From assembly GCA_963725315.1 (NCBI GenBank), contig CAVRYA010000003.1, forward strand, positions 1-64,000: DNA of 64,000 bases. The letters run 5' to 3'. The notes below the pieces were generated by a model. That model was not told the origin of the DNA and did not search any database. It saw only the letters and a program-made list of their open reading frames with translations. Source of the DNA: JBBRHQ01 sp963725315. GTDB lineage: Bacteria > Actinomycetota > Thermoleophilia > Solirubrobacterales > 70-9. The position numbers were made by a program, and so were the translations under genes. Positions 6,602-15,495 of this stretch are shown here, one piece after another. Positions within the stretch are counted from its first letter, which is position 1, and each line of letters opens with the position of its first letter.

Positions 6602-7213
6602 GGACAGCCGACCGGCCGGTCGGGCGACGGAATCCGAATGAGGATCTCAGAGAGTCCGGTGAGAGTCGTCTGGTGGCGGATGCGGTTTCGAGGGCCAAGC
6701 AGGACGACAACGGAGGCGCTTCACTTCCTCTACGTGCGCTACGCCCCCGACGTGCTCGGCTACGTGATGAGCATCGTCAAGGACCACCACGAGGCCGAGG
6801 ACATAACCCAGGACGTCTTCATCAAGCTGATGACCGTGATCAAGAAGTACGAGCCGCGGGACGAGGTCCCCTTCGCGGCCTGGATCCTGCGGGTCTCGCG
6901 CAATGCCGCGCTCGACCGGATGCGGGCTCGCCGGGCGATCCCGACCGAGGAGGTGCGGGTCCGCGACTCCGGCCAGGGACAGATCAGCTCCGAGCGGGTC
7001 AACGACCTAAACCAGGCACTCGACGAGCTGCCCGAGGGCCAGCGCGAGGTGCTGGTGCTCCGCCACATCGTCGGCCTCTCGCCGATCGAGATCGCCGACG
7101 CGCTCGGCAAGACCGAAAGCTCGGTCCACGGGCTGCACCATCGCGGCCGCCGCACGCTGCAATCGGCCCTGGTCGAGCTGGGCGCGGCTCCGGTCGTCTT
7201 CCCGGGCGCCTAG
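6589..7213 (+). CDS. ECF-type sigma factor, copy 1 (frameshifted)
   Basis: Sigma-70 family factor with region 2 (DITQDVFIKLMTVIKKYEPR, AAWILRVSRNAALDRMRAR) and region 4 (LPEGQREVLVLRHIVGLSP, GKTESSVHGLHHRGRRTLQ). No anti-sigma gene of known type is adjacent. From ATG 6589 it reads MQGLGTADRP through GESRLVADAVSRAKQDD, then a single extra A near 6709 breaks the frame; copy 2 (45437-46072) lacks that base. Corrected length is 207 residues. If the base is real, translation could only restart at 6638, giving an altered N-terminus before EALHFLYV. From 6656 on, the gene is almost identical to copy 2; upstream it is clearly diverged. Confidence 0.8.
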
Positions 7214-7591
7214 CGCCCAGGCCGGCCGGCTTCGCTCAGTCGTCGAGCAGGCTGCGTCCGATCCGACCTGTCTCGAGGTGGGCTGCGAAGTAGAGCGCCG
7301 CGTGCTCGGCCAGCCGCTCGGCTGAAACGCCCTGGCGGTCGGCTTCGCGCTCGAGCGCTTCCCAGGGCGCGTCGTCGATGGTGATCTGCACCTGCACCCC
7401 TTCGCCTTCGATCAGATCGCGGCGGAAGCGTGGGTACGCCCATCCCGGCGCATAGGTGTCCTTCTCGGTCAGGTAGTAGCGGATCGCCAGTCCCAGGGCG
7501 GACCCGAGGCTGGTCGACTCCGGGTTACCCTCCCCGCGAAGTGCTCTGAGGCTTATCTCGCCGAGGATTACGTTGACGATCCGCGGCACGG
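6656..7591 (+). repeat. Long inverted repeat, copy 1
   Basis: About 936 bases that recur in inverted orientation at 45060-45994. I found one indel and a handful of substitutions. The repeat covers the sigma gene from its GESRL codons and the whole convergent small gene up to its GTG start, and stops there: both promoters and the sigma N-terminus lie outside and differ between the two sites. Confidence 0.9.
7236..7589 (-). CDS. Conserved small protein paired with ECF sigma, copy 1
   Basis: GTG start at 7589, the same as in copy 2, gives 117 residues beginning MPRIVNVILGEISLRALRG. It has a helical part (LGLAIRYYLTEKD), a YPRFRRD segment, a strand VQVQITIDD and a helical end (AWEALEREADRQGVSAERL-type). 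The strand-helix-helix end recalls ribbon-helix-helix-like or small adaptor folds, but this is an inference. It is convergent with the sigma gene, 22 bases apart; the short inverted sequence GGGCGC-CTA-GCGCCC (7203-7217) lies at the sigma stop. A paralogue is at 46386-46745. Function unknown. Confidence 0.75.
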   Translation of the reverse strand: MPRIVNVILGEISLRALRGEGNPESTSLGSALGLAIRYYLTEKDTYAPGWAYPRFRRDLIEGEGVQVQITIDDAPWEALEREADRQGVSAERLAEHAALYFAAHLETGRIGRSLLDD

Positions 7592-8086
7592 GCTTCCTAT
7601 TCGCGCTCTCCACTTTCGGCCCCCTGGGGGTTTGGGGTACCCCACATTACTTCGCGCCGCGGTCCTCCCCTTGCCGGGATAAAGCCGAAATGCGAGGCCG
7701 GGCGCCCCCAGAGGGAGGGGGAGGGTGCACAGGGCAGCTTGCCCAGTGCTACCTATAGAGCCCGTCAAACGCAAATCCCCAAACAACGCACCTCTGGCCC
7801 CAAGTCAAAAACTCCATTAATGGTTTGCGATCCGGCCCTTCACTGCCATAGTCTTGCCTTACTCAGTGAGGCGGGGTGGTGCGCTGAGTATGTTCACCCA
7901 GGGAGCCCCACAAGGTCATATCTGCCGCTGCTTGATATTTCGCGCGGCCGTCTTCGGATCAGAGTCCTCGGCGACCTCACGGCCTGTCCCCAGCGACAGA
8001 AATAGCTGAAACTAAGACCCTCAGAAGGCCGGACAAGCCTTCCAAGGGAACCTAGTAGGCTCGCAAAGGGCCGGAGGGAGACGTCA
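7592..8086. other. Intergenic region
   Basis: About 490 bases without a convincing gene between the small gene (leftward) and the secreted protein (rightward). It must hold the promoters of both, since they are divergent. Just before the rightward start GGAGGGAGA is a good ribosome-binding site. No repeat or RNA gene was recognised. Confidence 0.45.
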
Positions 8087-8848
8087 ATGAGAAAGCATCT
8101 TGTTTGGGTCGCAGGCCTGGCGGCATTCTTCGCCGTAGCGAGCATTGCGCTCGCGGCCGGCGGAACCACACAGAAGATCAGCGGCAAGGCAACCCCGTCG
8201 AAGCTGCCTGAACACAAGCGAGTGGGCGTCTCGCTCAAGTTCAGCGAGACTACGGGCACAACCGCCCCGGACGGAGTCCAGCCGGCGACGCGCGAGGCAA
8301 AGATCTTTCTCGACAAGGACTTCTCCCTCACGACCAAGGGCCTGCCGAAGTGCAGGGTGGACGCGCTCATCGACAAGTCCACAGCCGAGGCGAAGGCCGC
8401 CTGCGGTGATTCCCAGGTGGGGGTTGGTAGCGCCGTTGCGAGGATCGCTGACGGGACCGGATTTGGCCACATCGACATCCCGGCCGTGGTCACGGCGTTT
8501 AACGGAAAGCCCGGCTCAGCGGTTGGCCTGCCATCGCTGGGCGGCAAGCCGATCATGATTCTCCACATTGTGATCGGGGCGAGCGGCGCGGTTGACGTCC
8601 CGCTCTCAATCACGAAGGTGCCTGGCGCCTACGGGACCAAGCTTGCGACCTTCCCCGGCGCGGACGCTCAGCCGATTCGCAACCTGACCTTGACCCTGCA
8701 CCGCTCGTTCACGGCCCACGGCAAGCACAAGGACTACGTCTCGGCTCGGTGCAGCCACGGCCAGCTGCTCTACAAGGGCCGATTCGCCTACGTTGGGAGC
8801 CCATCGCTCACCGCGACGAGCTCGCAGCGCTGCACCGTTAGGCAGTAG
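8087..8848 (+). CDS. Secreted protein of unknown function, conserved type
   Basis: A 253-residue protein with a clear signal peptide (MRKHLVWVAGLAAFFAVASIALAAG split as basic start, hydrophobic core and AxA site). The mature part begins with a short strand-rich section, then KCRVDAL and AACGDSQVG, a pair of cysteines in a spacing I know from secreted proteins of Solirubrobacterales, and ends with two further cysteines (ARCSHG, SQRCTVRQ). Probably an all-beta extracytoplasmic protein with two disulfides. Good ribosome-binding site. A hairpin follows at 8881. Function unknown. Confidence 0.8.
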   Translation: MRKHLVWVAGLAAFFAVASIALAAGGTTQKISGKATPSKLPEHKRVGVSLKFSETTGTTAPDGVQPATREAKIFLDKDFSLTTKGLPKCRVDALIDKSTAEAKAACGDSQVGVGSAVARIADGTGFGHIDIPAVVTAFNGKPGSAVGLPSLGGKPIMILHIVIGASGAVDVPLSITKVPGAYGTKLATFPGADAQPIRNLTLTLHRSFTAHGKHKDYVSARCSHGQLLYKGRFAYVGSPSLTATSSQRCTVRQ

Positions 8849-8880
8849 GGAAGGAGACTTCTAACAGCCTGGTCGCGCCT

Positions 8881-8912
8881 CCCCGCCTGCGTTTGACACA
8901 GCGCAGGCGGGG
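8881..8912 (+). terminator. Hairpin after the secreted-protein gene
   Basis: CCCCGCCTGCG (8881-8891) pairs perfectly with CGCAGGCGGGG (8902-8912), with a ten-base loop. It starts 32 bases after the stop of the gene at 8087. There is no T run, as often in very GC-rich actinobacteria. Confidence 0.6.
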
Positions 8913-8993
8913 GTCGACGCAGAGGATGTCGTTTGGGCGCTGTCGACCCGAGCGCGAGGATACTTGCGCGAACACGAAACTCGAGGGGTTGGG

Positions 8994-9071
8994 ATGAGAC
9001 AAAGAATCATTGCGGCGATCGTCGTAGGCGCGGCGTTCTTGGTGGCTCCGGCCGGAGCAGCGGCCGCGTGA
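8994..9071 (+). CDS. Signal-peptide-only micro-ORF, possibly a remnant
   Basis: ATG with GAGGGG upstream opens a 25-residue frame, MRQRIIAAIVVGAAFLVAPA followed by GAAAA and a stop. This is a complete signal peptide with nothing after it. It may be what is left of a secreted protein gene, or a real small membrane peptide. No similar sequence was seen elsewhere in the window. Confidence 0.35.
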   Translation: MRQRIIAAIVVGAAFLVAPAGAAAA

Positions 9072-9107
9072 TCCTTTGTCCCGAAGCCCCTGAGTAGGCT
9101 TGCGGCC

Positions 9108-9509
9108 GTGCCCTTCACGCTCAGGAACCTTAAGGAGGACCTGGAGGACCTCGGGTCCAGATTCGACGGCGCGCCGGACCTGGAGTTCCGCTTGGCGACC
9201 GATGCGCTCGAGCTCGAACAGTCCGGCCTGAGCTTGCAGCGCGTCCCGCCCGGTTATCGCTTTCCCTACGGCCACACGCACGAGAAGCAGGAGGAGGTGT
9301 ACGTGGTCGTGCGCGGGAGCGGGCGGATGAAGCTCGACGACGAGATCGTCGAGCTCAAGGAGTGGGATGCGGTGCGCGTCCCCCCCGGTACGTGGCGAGG
9401 CTACGAGGCCGGGCCGGAAGGCCTTGAGATCATCGTTATCGGCGCGCCCAGTCTCGGGGAGGCCCGGCGCGACGACGTCGAGGGCCAGCGCGACTGGTGG
9501 GCTGACTAG
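9108..9509 (+). CDS. Cupin domain protein
   Basis: GTG start; 133 residues. The cupin motif 1 is visible as FPYGHTHEKQEEVYVVVRG, with His-x-His and a Glu as metal ligands, followed by GSGRMKLDDE. The second half has VRVPPGTWRGYEAG, where the usual motif 2 histidine is replaced, so it may bind metal weakly or differently. A single-domain small cupin, cytoplasmic. The substrate cannot be told from the sequence. Confidence 0.85.
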   Translation: MPFTLRNLKEDLEDLGSRFDGAPDLEFRLATDALELEQSGLSLQRVPPGYRFPYGHTHEKQEEVYVVVRGSGRMKLDDEIVELKEWDAVRVPPGTWRGYEAGPEGLEIIVIGAPSLGEARRDDVEGQRDWWAD

Positions 9510-9833
9510 CGCCAGGCCGGCCGCCGGATGTTCGGTCAGAACGTCTTCCATTACCGCGGACCCCGACGAACCGCTCTCTCACCTAAATCAAGGGTTCAAG
9601 CGCATGGTGGCCGCCATCAACCTAGAGCGGATGCGCTGCGATTTTGGCGACGCGTTGCCTCGCTAGGGAGCGGCGCGCACGGTCTTCAGGGGCAGCGTCA
9701 TCCTTCAGGGCGGGAGGGAGCAGGGCCTCTGCCGGTTGCTCGAGAACCAGCCTCGGACGCCTCCAGCGTTTACGGGCTTCCTCGCCGGCGCCTGGCACCG
9801 GAGCCCCGATTCTGGTTCCTTACCATCGAGCAC
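9510..9833. other. Intergenic region
   Basis: About 320 bases with no gene that I can support. A frame runs from 9528 into the VOC gene, but its product has no coding character before the VOC start, which has its own ATG at 9834. Confidence 0.45.
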
Positions 9834-10271
9834 ATGACGATCCAACGGATAGACCACGTCGGCATCGTCGTTGACGACCTCGCGGCCGCAACCGAATTCT
9901 TCGCCGAACTCGGACTCGTGCGGCAGGGCGAGGGGCCGGTCGAGGGCCGCTGGGTGGACCGCGTCGTGGGGCTCGACGGCGTACGGGCGGAGATTGCGAT
10001 GATGCAAACTCCGGACGGCAACGCACGACTCGAGCTGGCGAAGTTCCACTCGCCGTCACACCAGGGCGACAACCGGCACGCGCCGGCCAACGCCCCGGGT
10101 ATCCGCCACATCGCATTCGTCGTCGAGGACATCGACGCCGTCGTCGCCGGCCTGCGAGCCCGCGGCGTTGAACTCGTCGGCGAGCTGGAGCGCTACGAGG
10201 ACAGCTACCGGCTCTGCTACGTGCGCGGCCCGGAGGGAATCATCATCGAGCTAGCGGAGCAGATCGGCTAA
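9834..10271 (+). CDS. VOC family protein (glyoxalase/epimerase-like)
   Basis: 145 residues with two beta-alpha-beta-beta-beta modules: IDHVGIVVDDLAAATEFFAE opens the first and IRHIAFVVEDIDAVVAGL the second. Probable metal ligands are His in DHVGIV, Glu in ARLELAKF, His in RHIAFV and Glu in IIIELAEQ, the pattern of methylmalonyl-CoA epimerase and glyoxalase I-like enzymes. The GEGPVEGRWVDRVVGLDG loop is typical of small VOC dioxygenase/epimerase relatives. The substrate is not clear; no acyl-CoA genes are near. Confidence 0.85.
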   Translation: MTIQRIDHVGIVVDDLAAATEFFAELGLVRQGEGPVEGRWVDRVVGLDGVRAEIAMMQTPDGNARLELAKFHSPSHQGDNRHAPANAPGIRHIAFVVEDIDAVVAGLRARGVELVGELERYEDSYRLCYVRGPEGIIIELAEQIG

Positions 10272-10305
10272 CGCACTTGGAGTCCTCTGCGTGGCAGGCG
10301 CCCGC

Positions 10306-12990
10306 TCAGCGCCGCGTGAACGTGGCGGTCATCGACCACGACAGCGAGGCGCTCCCCTGCGATTGATCATCGCTGAACTGGCCTGAGTCCGAGCCGGAGA
10401 AGGAAAGGGTGACCTGTTTCCCATCGAACTGTGAGATGGGGACAGTGGTAGTTCCGATCGGTTCGGCGGGGCTTGTCCCGTCGTTCAGCGGGCTGACGAA
10501 AAGGCTCCCTGTGTCGTCGTGAAAGAGCAGGATTGGGCCCGGGAAGCCGGAGTTGCAGGTCCCGCCGTTGCTCGGGCCGTAGAAGATCGCGGGATAGGAG
10601 AAGTTCCACCCGAGCTTCAGCGACGAGCCGGGAGACTCCTGCTCACCTCCGATCGTGAGCCCCTGCCCGCGGCTGACGTGAAGGTCGCAGCGCTCGTTGT
10701 CGGTGGGGTCGCTGCACTCCTGGGAGGCGACGCCGTTGCCGGTCGCGGTCAGATACACCGACGGGGCCGGCGTGGAGAAGCCGTAGATCGGATTCTCGTC
10801 GTTCTGATCGTAGGTGACGTTCAGCTCCGCCGGCGGGTTGTTCGGCGCCAACTTCGAGGTCCAGTCGACCGTGCGGCTCTCGGTGCAGGGCACCTGATTG
10901 AACTGCTCCTGAACCGACCAGGAGAAGCCGCCGCTTACCGAGGTGACGTCGAATTTCGCGTTGGGGTTGCAGGTGTTACTGCGCGCGCTGTCCGGGTGGA
11001 CGGATCGGGCCGCCAGCCTCGCCGATGAGCTCGCCTTCCACTCGAGCTTGAACGGCTTCACGCCGCCGGGGGCGGTTGAGGCATTGGAGAGGACCAGGGT
11101 GAGCTCCCGGACGTTGCAGGCGGTGACAACCTCCTTCGTCTTCGTCGACCAGTCCTCGACGTCGTAGGTACCGTCCTTGTTGGCGATGATCGCCTGGACA
11201 CCGGCCTCCGGAGACGTCGTTCCCCGGTTGCGATACGTGAGGAAGTTGACGCCCCTGCCAGGCGCGAAGGTGAAGTACTTCGCGGCCACCGGCCTGACGT
11301 CGGTGGTGACCGGCGTGGTCTGCTTGTTCGGCAGCGAGCCCGACCCCTCCAGGTTCGGCGTGGCGCCAATCCCGTCCCAGTGCTGGTAGTTCTCGATCGG
11401 CGCCTGGTTCCAGTTCGTGCGTGCGAAGTCCTTCCAGGCCTGGTTCCAGCCAGAGCTGAACACCGATTTGGCGGCCGCCAGGCTCTTCTGGGACCCGATC
11501 GCGTTCCAGACTTGACGGGCGACGGTGGGATTACCCCCGGAGCGCGCCGCCCAGAGCCAGAAGACGTAGGAGCCGTAGTCGTGGTGGGCGGGCGTCGTCG
11601 AGTCGAGCGGGACCTCGGGGTTGTTGAAGAAGTACGGGAGGGCGAGATGTTCCTCCTGCTGCGGCGTCAGCCCGATCCCGTAACTGGGGTCGGTGACGTA
11701 GTCCATGGCCCACTGGGCCGTTCCCTCCTTGAGCCAGTAGTTCTCGGCGCTCGCCATGGTGCCCGAGGCGAAGCTGTAGGAGAACTGGATCATGTGCATG
11801 AACTCGTGGGCGAGCACGGGCTTCAGGGCGGTGTAGCCGACCGGGGTCGTCCTGGGAAAGAGCATCTCGGCCGGGGTGTTCTCGTTGCTCAAGGTATGGG
11901 AGAAGGTCGATGCAATTCCCCGGTCCACGAGGGCGATATCGACCGCGTCGGAGCCGCCGGCGCACCGCCCCGTCGATCCCCCGTCGGGGAGCGGCTCGCG
12001 ACCCATGAGCGTCGTCAGCGCCGGCCAGATCTTTGACTCCATCGCGCCCATCAGATCGCCGGCGAGCGCCGCATCTGTGGCGGCGTAGCGGTTCTGGTAC
12101 CAGATCCGCACCTTGCCCGCCGCCGCACCCGTGGTCGCCTCGACGTAGCTCCAGTCCCGAAGTGCCACGTCCGGGTCGCCAATGCACCACGGCGAGTCCG
12201 GGTCGGCGGTGGCCCGTCCGGGTGAAACGCCCCTTATCTGGCGCTTTCCCTGCAGGGACTGCTCCCAGTAGCTGCCCTCGTGGTAGGGGGGGATGAGAAA
12301 CGGCCCGAGCGTCTTCTTCGCGCTCTGGGAGAGGTCCTTCCACTTCGCGATCACCCGGTCCAGCGGTCCCTCGGCGAGCGGATCGGGAGCCCCTTTGTAC
12401 TTCTTCGGGAGCCGCGGATCGCCGAACGCGGCGAAGACCTTGTAGATCAGGCCCTTCTCCGCGGGGACCTTGCCCTGCGCCACGGCGACGTCGATTAGCT
12501 CGTTGGTGGTGAGGGGAGGGCCGATCTCGACCGTCCCTCGGTTAGGGCGGCAGTTGTTCTTCTCGTTCGCCTCCCTGACCTTCTTCCTACCGTCGGCGCA
12601 GGCGATCAGGTGGAGGGAGCGCAGGGGCGTCTTGGGCGGAACCGTCAGGTCGGCCTTGCCCTTGAAGGCCTGTCCGGGCCGCAGCGCCTTGACCCTCAGC
12701 TTCCCGGCCAGTCGGGTTGCCTTCGCGGACCTCTTTGTCTTCAGCGAGAGATAGAAGCGGGCGACCGACTTGCCCGCCTTGCGCCTGCCGGTGTTTCTGA
12801 CCTCAACGGTGGCCTTGAAGTCCTCGCCCCGCCCGAGCGCTTCGGGGACGTGACGCAGGGAATTCACGACGAGGTCCGGCCGCGGGGCGGACCCCGCCGC
12901 CGACGCGGCTCCGCCAAGCAGGACCGTGGCGACGACCGCCAACGCGCCGGCCGCCACCGCCGTGGCGAAACGCCGGCGGGGGCGTGTCAC
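10306..12990 (-). CDS. Large secreted protein with CARDB-like domain and HExxH motif
   Basis: 894 residues. A long signal peptide (RRRFATAVAAGALAVVATVL) is followed by a CARDB-like beta-sandwich at about residues 38-155 (PDLVVNSLRHVPEALGRGED ... NEKNNCRP). In the middle, AHEFMHMIQFSY at about 395-406 gives an HExxH zinc-metallopeptidase motif, with KEGTAQWAMDY some 25 residues on as candidate third-ligand region, as in collagenase- or gluzincin-like peptidases. The last 250 residues are strand-rich and contain several cysteines. It may be a secreted protease or a cell-wall-bound protein that has kept the fold; the family is not certain. Confidence 0.75.
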   Translation of the reverse strand: MTRPRRRFATAVAAGALAVVATVLLGGAASAAGSAPRPDLVVNSLRHVPEALGRGEDFKATVEVRNTGRRKAGKSVARFYLSLKTKRSAKATRLAGKLRVKALRPGQAFKGKADLTVPPKTPLRSLHLIACADGRKKVREANEKNNCRPNRGTVEIGPPLTTNELIDVAVAQGKVPAEKGLIYKVFAAFGDPRLPKKYKGAPDPLAEGPLDRVIAKWKDLSQSAKKTLGPFLIPPYHEGSYWEQSLQGKRQIRGVSPGRATADPDSPWCIGDPDVALRDWSYVEATTGAAAGKVRIWYQNRYAATDAALAGDLMGAMESKIWPALTTLMGREPLPDGGSTGRCAGGSDAVDIALVDRGIASTFSHTLSNENTPAEMLFPRTTPVGYTALKPVLAHEFMHMIQFSYSFASGTMASAENYWLKEGTAQWAMDYVTDPSYGIGLTPQQEEHLALPYFFNNPEVPLDSTTPAHHDYGSYVFWLWAARSGGNPTVARQVWNAIGSQKSLAAAKSVFSSGWNQAWKDFARTNWNQAPIENYQHWDGIGATPNLEGSGSLPNKQTTPVTTDVRPVAAKYFTFAPGRGVNFLTYRNRGTTSPEAGVQAIIANKDGTYDVEDWSTKTKEVVTACNVRELTLVLSNASTAPGGVKPFKLEWKASSSARLAARSVHPDSARSNTCNPNAKFDVTSVSGGFSWSVQEQFNQVPCTESRTVDWTSKLAPNNPPAELNVTYDQNDENPIYGFSTPAPSVYLTATGNGVASQECSDPTDNERCDLHVSRGQGLTIGGEQESPGSSLKLGWNFSYPAIFYGPSNGGTCNSGFPGPILLFHDDTGSLFVSPLNDGTSPAEPIGTTTVPISQFDGKQVTLSFSGSDSGQFSDDQSQGSASLSWSMTATFTRR

Positions 12991-13245
12991 TGCCGCAGCG
13001 GCATCAGGCCGAGCCCCGGCGGGCCGGTGGTGCTCCCCGACCCCCCCGGCTCGGCGAGCGCGCGGGGGTATCGAATCCTTCCGTTTACTCCCCCCAACAA
13101 TGTGCCGAATATCTCATATAGCCCATGGCATGGCAAGCGGGCCCAAGCCGGCGAGCGGGCGATCCCACTGGGTTCAGCGCTCTAGCTCTGCACCAACAGC
13201 ACCGCAGTGCTCAAACCTGGGTCCGAGAAACGGGATGGATCTCGA

Positions 13246-14556
13246 TCATCCGCAGCGTGAGCGGGGCCGGGCAAGGTCGCTGAGCAGACGGTCGATCACG
13301 CCCGGGTCGCTGGTCAGGCCCAGATGGGACACGCCGGGGTTATCCGTGAGACGGAAGCGGAAGCAGCGCATGCGGTGCCAGACACGTACCGCATCGTTGG
13401 TGATGTATTCCTGGTTGCTGTCTCCGGGGAGGTTGATGAAGTCCGCTGTGGCCTGATCGACGACTTGGCCAGTCGTGAGAGTAGGCAAGACGATTCCGAC
13501 GGTGGTCGGCAGGCCCGAGCCCTTCTCGGCCGAGACATCGACGTCAGGGAAGTGCTTGGAGTCCGCGAACTTCACGAATCCGAGGTAGTGCTCGACGATC
13601 GGCTTGATCGAGTCCAGCCCGGCGTCGTGGAGGAGCCGATAGGTGTCAGCCGGTGTGTAGCTGTGGCCGGTTGCCTGGTTCTTGACGACCACCTCCCGGC
13701 GGCCGAACACGGCGGGGTCGGACGTGCTCATCCAGGTCGACGGAGAGAGGGCGACCAGGCGCGCGCTGCTGCGCGCCGTGGCCAGGGTCGTCGGTAGCGA
13801 GAACACGGCCGGGACCTCGACCCCCGTGAAGACCCATGACCAGGTCGCGCCTTGGCCGGGCAGGTTCCCTGCGATGTCGGTGAAGCCCTGGATGTACTTC
13901 CGCTTCCACCGCTCCGAGACGTGGGTGAGGAGGTACTGGGCATAGAGCGGACCGTTGGAGTGGCCCACCAGCCGGACGGGCCGATGATCGTTGCGACGCC
14001 ACGTCCGCTCGATCAGCTGCTTGGTCCGGGGAAGGAAACCCCCGAGGTCGGGCGTCAGCCTGAAGTTGTAGCCCGCCACCACGAGGTCGCGATTGGCCTC
14101 GTACCCGGCCGACTCGAGAGCCGTGTAGAGCCCGGCGTACACCGGCGCGCTTGATGTCTGGCCATACTGGGGAATTGACACCTTGACCCCCTGCGGCAGC
14201 GAGAAGCGCTGCGGGAACGGCAGGCGTGGGTTGCTCCGCCAGCGTGGCGTGAGCAATCGATCGCGGCAGACCTGACTGAACGTCGTGCCCACGTCCGCCG
14301 GGAACCCATCCTCGAACGACCCGGAGGGCGGGCAGCCCTTCACGGACGTCTGGTTGCGAACCGTAACGCGCAACGTCGTCGTGCCATAGCCAGGGAGGAA
14401 CACGACCGGAGTACGCGCCGTCGCAGTCGTGGCGGACAGAGGAGCGGGCGCCAGCGCGAACACCGCCGACAGGAAGCCGGCAACACATAGGCGAAGCTTC
14501 GCCCCGGCGCGGCATTCAATCCGGGTCACCCCCCGATCGTAGTCGAGCGATTGCAC
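13246..14556 (-). CDS. Secreted LCAT-like lipase/acyltransferase
   Basis: 436 residues in an alpha/beta-hydrolase fold of the lecithin:cholesterol acyltransferase type: PVVFLPGYGTT near residue 50 (oxyanion region), and VRLVGHSNGPLYAQYLL with the nucleophile serine in GHSNG. A signal peptide begins near residue 17 (KLRLCVAGFLSAVFALAP), so a GTG at 14529 may be the true start. Expected substrates are lipid esters outside the membrane. It lies behind the CARDB/HExxH gene in the same direction, with about 255 bases between. Confidence 0.75.
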   Translation of the reverse strand: MQSLDYDRGVTRIECRAGAKLRLCVAGFLSAVFALAPAPLSATTATARTPVVFLPGYGTTTLRVTVRNQTSVKGCPPSGSFEDGFPADVGTTFSQVCRDRLLTPRWRSNPRLPFPQRFSLPQGVKVSIPQYGQTSSAPVYAGLYTALESAGYEANRDLVVAGYNFRLTPDLGGFLPRTKQLIERTWRRNDHRPVRLVGHSNGPLYAQYLLTHVSERWKRKYIQGFTDIAGNLPGQGATWSWVFTGVEVPAVFSLPTTLATARSSARLVALSPSTWMSTSDPAVFGRREVVVKNQATGHSYTPADTYRLLHDAGLDSIKPIVEHYLGFVKFADSKHFPDVDVSAEKGSGLPTTVGIVLPTLTTGQVVDQATADFINLPGDSNQEYITNDAVRVWHRMRCFRFRLTDNPGVSHLGLTSDPGVIDRLLSDLARPRSRCG

Positions 14557-14621
14557 CTCCGTACTCGGAGCGATCGAGCATCTGAGAACTCTGATCGCGC
14601 CCCCGGGAGCGCGAATTGCGC

Positions 14622-15470
14622 TCAGGCCGGGCGGCCCAGCAAGAGCTCTCGCACTGCGACCAGCCCGGCCAGGTGGCCGCTGCCGGCGGCGATAGGTACC
14701 TGCTGCGGAGCGACGGCAACGTCGCCGGCGGCATAGATGCCCGGCACGCTCGTGTGGCCGAAAGCGTCGACGGCCACCAGACCCTCCTCGGTCAGCTCGA
14801 GGCCCAGGCTTAGCGGCAGGTGCCCGCGGCCGCGTAGCGGCGCGTGGACCAGGACCGCGTCACAGGGGACTTCAGATCCGTCGTGGAGGACCACGGCCCG
14901 GACCGTTCCATCATCCGTGCGGAGCTCGGCCACTTCCTCTGGCCGGACGACGCAGACCTCGTCGCTCCAACCGCGGGCCAGCGAGGTCAGGCGCTCAGCG
15001 ATCGCCTCGCCCGCGTAGACGACCAACCGGCGGTCGCGGACCTCCCACCCGTGGCAGAAGGGGCAATGGAAGACCGCGCCGCCCCAATGCTCGGCGAAGC
15101 CTGGCACCTCGGGGACCTCGTAGTCCATGCCCGTGGCCAGGATCAGCGATTGCGTCTGGACTTCCTGTGCGCCGTCGTCAAGCTCGAGGACGAAGCCTTC
15201 ACCATCGCGCCGGGCGTCGATCACCTCGGCGTCGCGGATGACCACCGAGGCGTAGGAGGCCAGCTGGGCTCGGCCCCGGTCATAGAGCTGGCCCGGTGGC
15301 GTGCCGTCGAGGGCCAGGCCTCCACCGACGTGGTCGGCGGCGCGATTGCTTTGCCCGCCACTATCGAACAGGACTGTCCGCCGGCGCGCCCGACCCAGCA
15401 CCAAAGCAGCGCTCAGCCCGGCCACCCCGCCTCCGACGACAACGCATTCCCAGTCCTGGTGCATGCTCAT
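14622..15470 (-). CDS. Thioredoxin-reductase-like FAD/NAD(P) oxidoreductase
   Basis: 282 residues with FAD-binding VVVGGGVAGLSAALVLGRAR at the N-terminus, the redox pair FHCPFCHGW (CxxC) in the middle, and the C-terminal FAD motif PGIYAAGDVAVAPQQ. It resembles small TrxB-like reductases such as those that serve bacilliredoxins or dithiol holothin oxidase; the second NAD(P) motif is weak (VVYAGEAIAERL in place of GxGxxA/G), so its electron donor is uncertain. The start was set at ATG 15470 (MSMHQDW); longer readings only add a low-complexity leader. The downstream partner gene is not evident. Confidence 0.82.
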   Translation of the reverse strand: MSMHQDWECVVVGGGVAGLSAALVLGRARRRTVLFDSGGQSNRAADHVGGGLALDGTPPGQLYDRGRAQLASYASVVIRDAEVIDARRDGEGFVLELDDGAQEVQTQSLILATGMDYEVPEVPGFAEHWGGAVFHCPFCHGWEVRDRRLVVYAGEAIAERLTSLARGWSDEVCVVRPEEVAELRTDDGTVRAVVLHDGSEVPCDAVLVHAPLRGRGHLPLSLGLELTEEGLVAVDAFGHTSVPGIYAAGDVAVAPQQVPIAAGSGHLAGLVAVRELLLGRPA

Positions 15471-15495
15471 CGGGTCGAGAGTTAAGCCGCGACCT

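Noticed and set aside
9528..9833. N-terminal extension of the VOC gene
   Set aside because: The upstream part has no conserved motif, and the VOC domain has its own ATG at 9834 at the right place.
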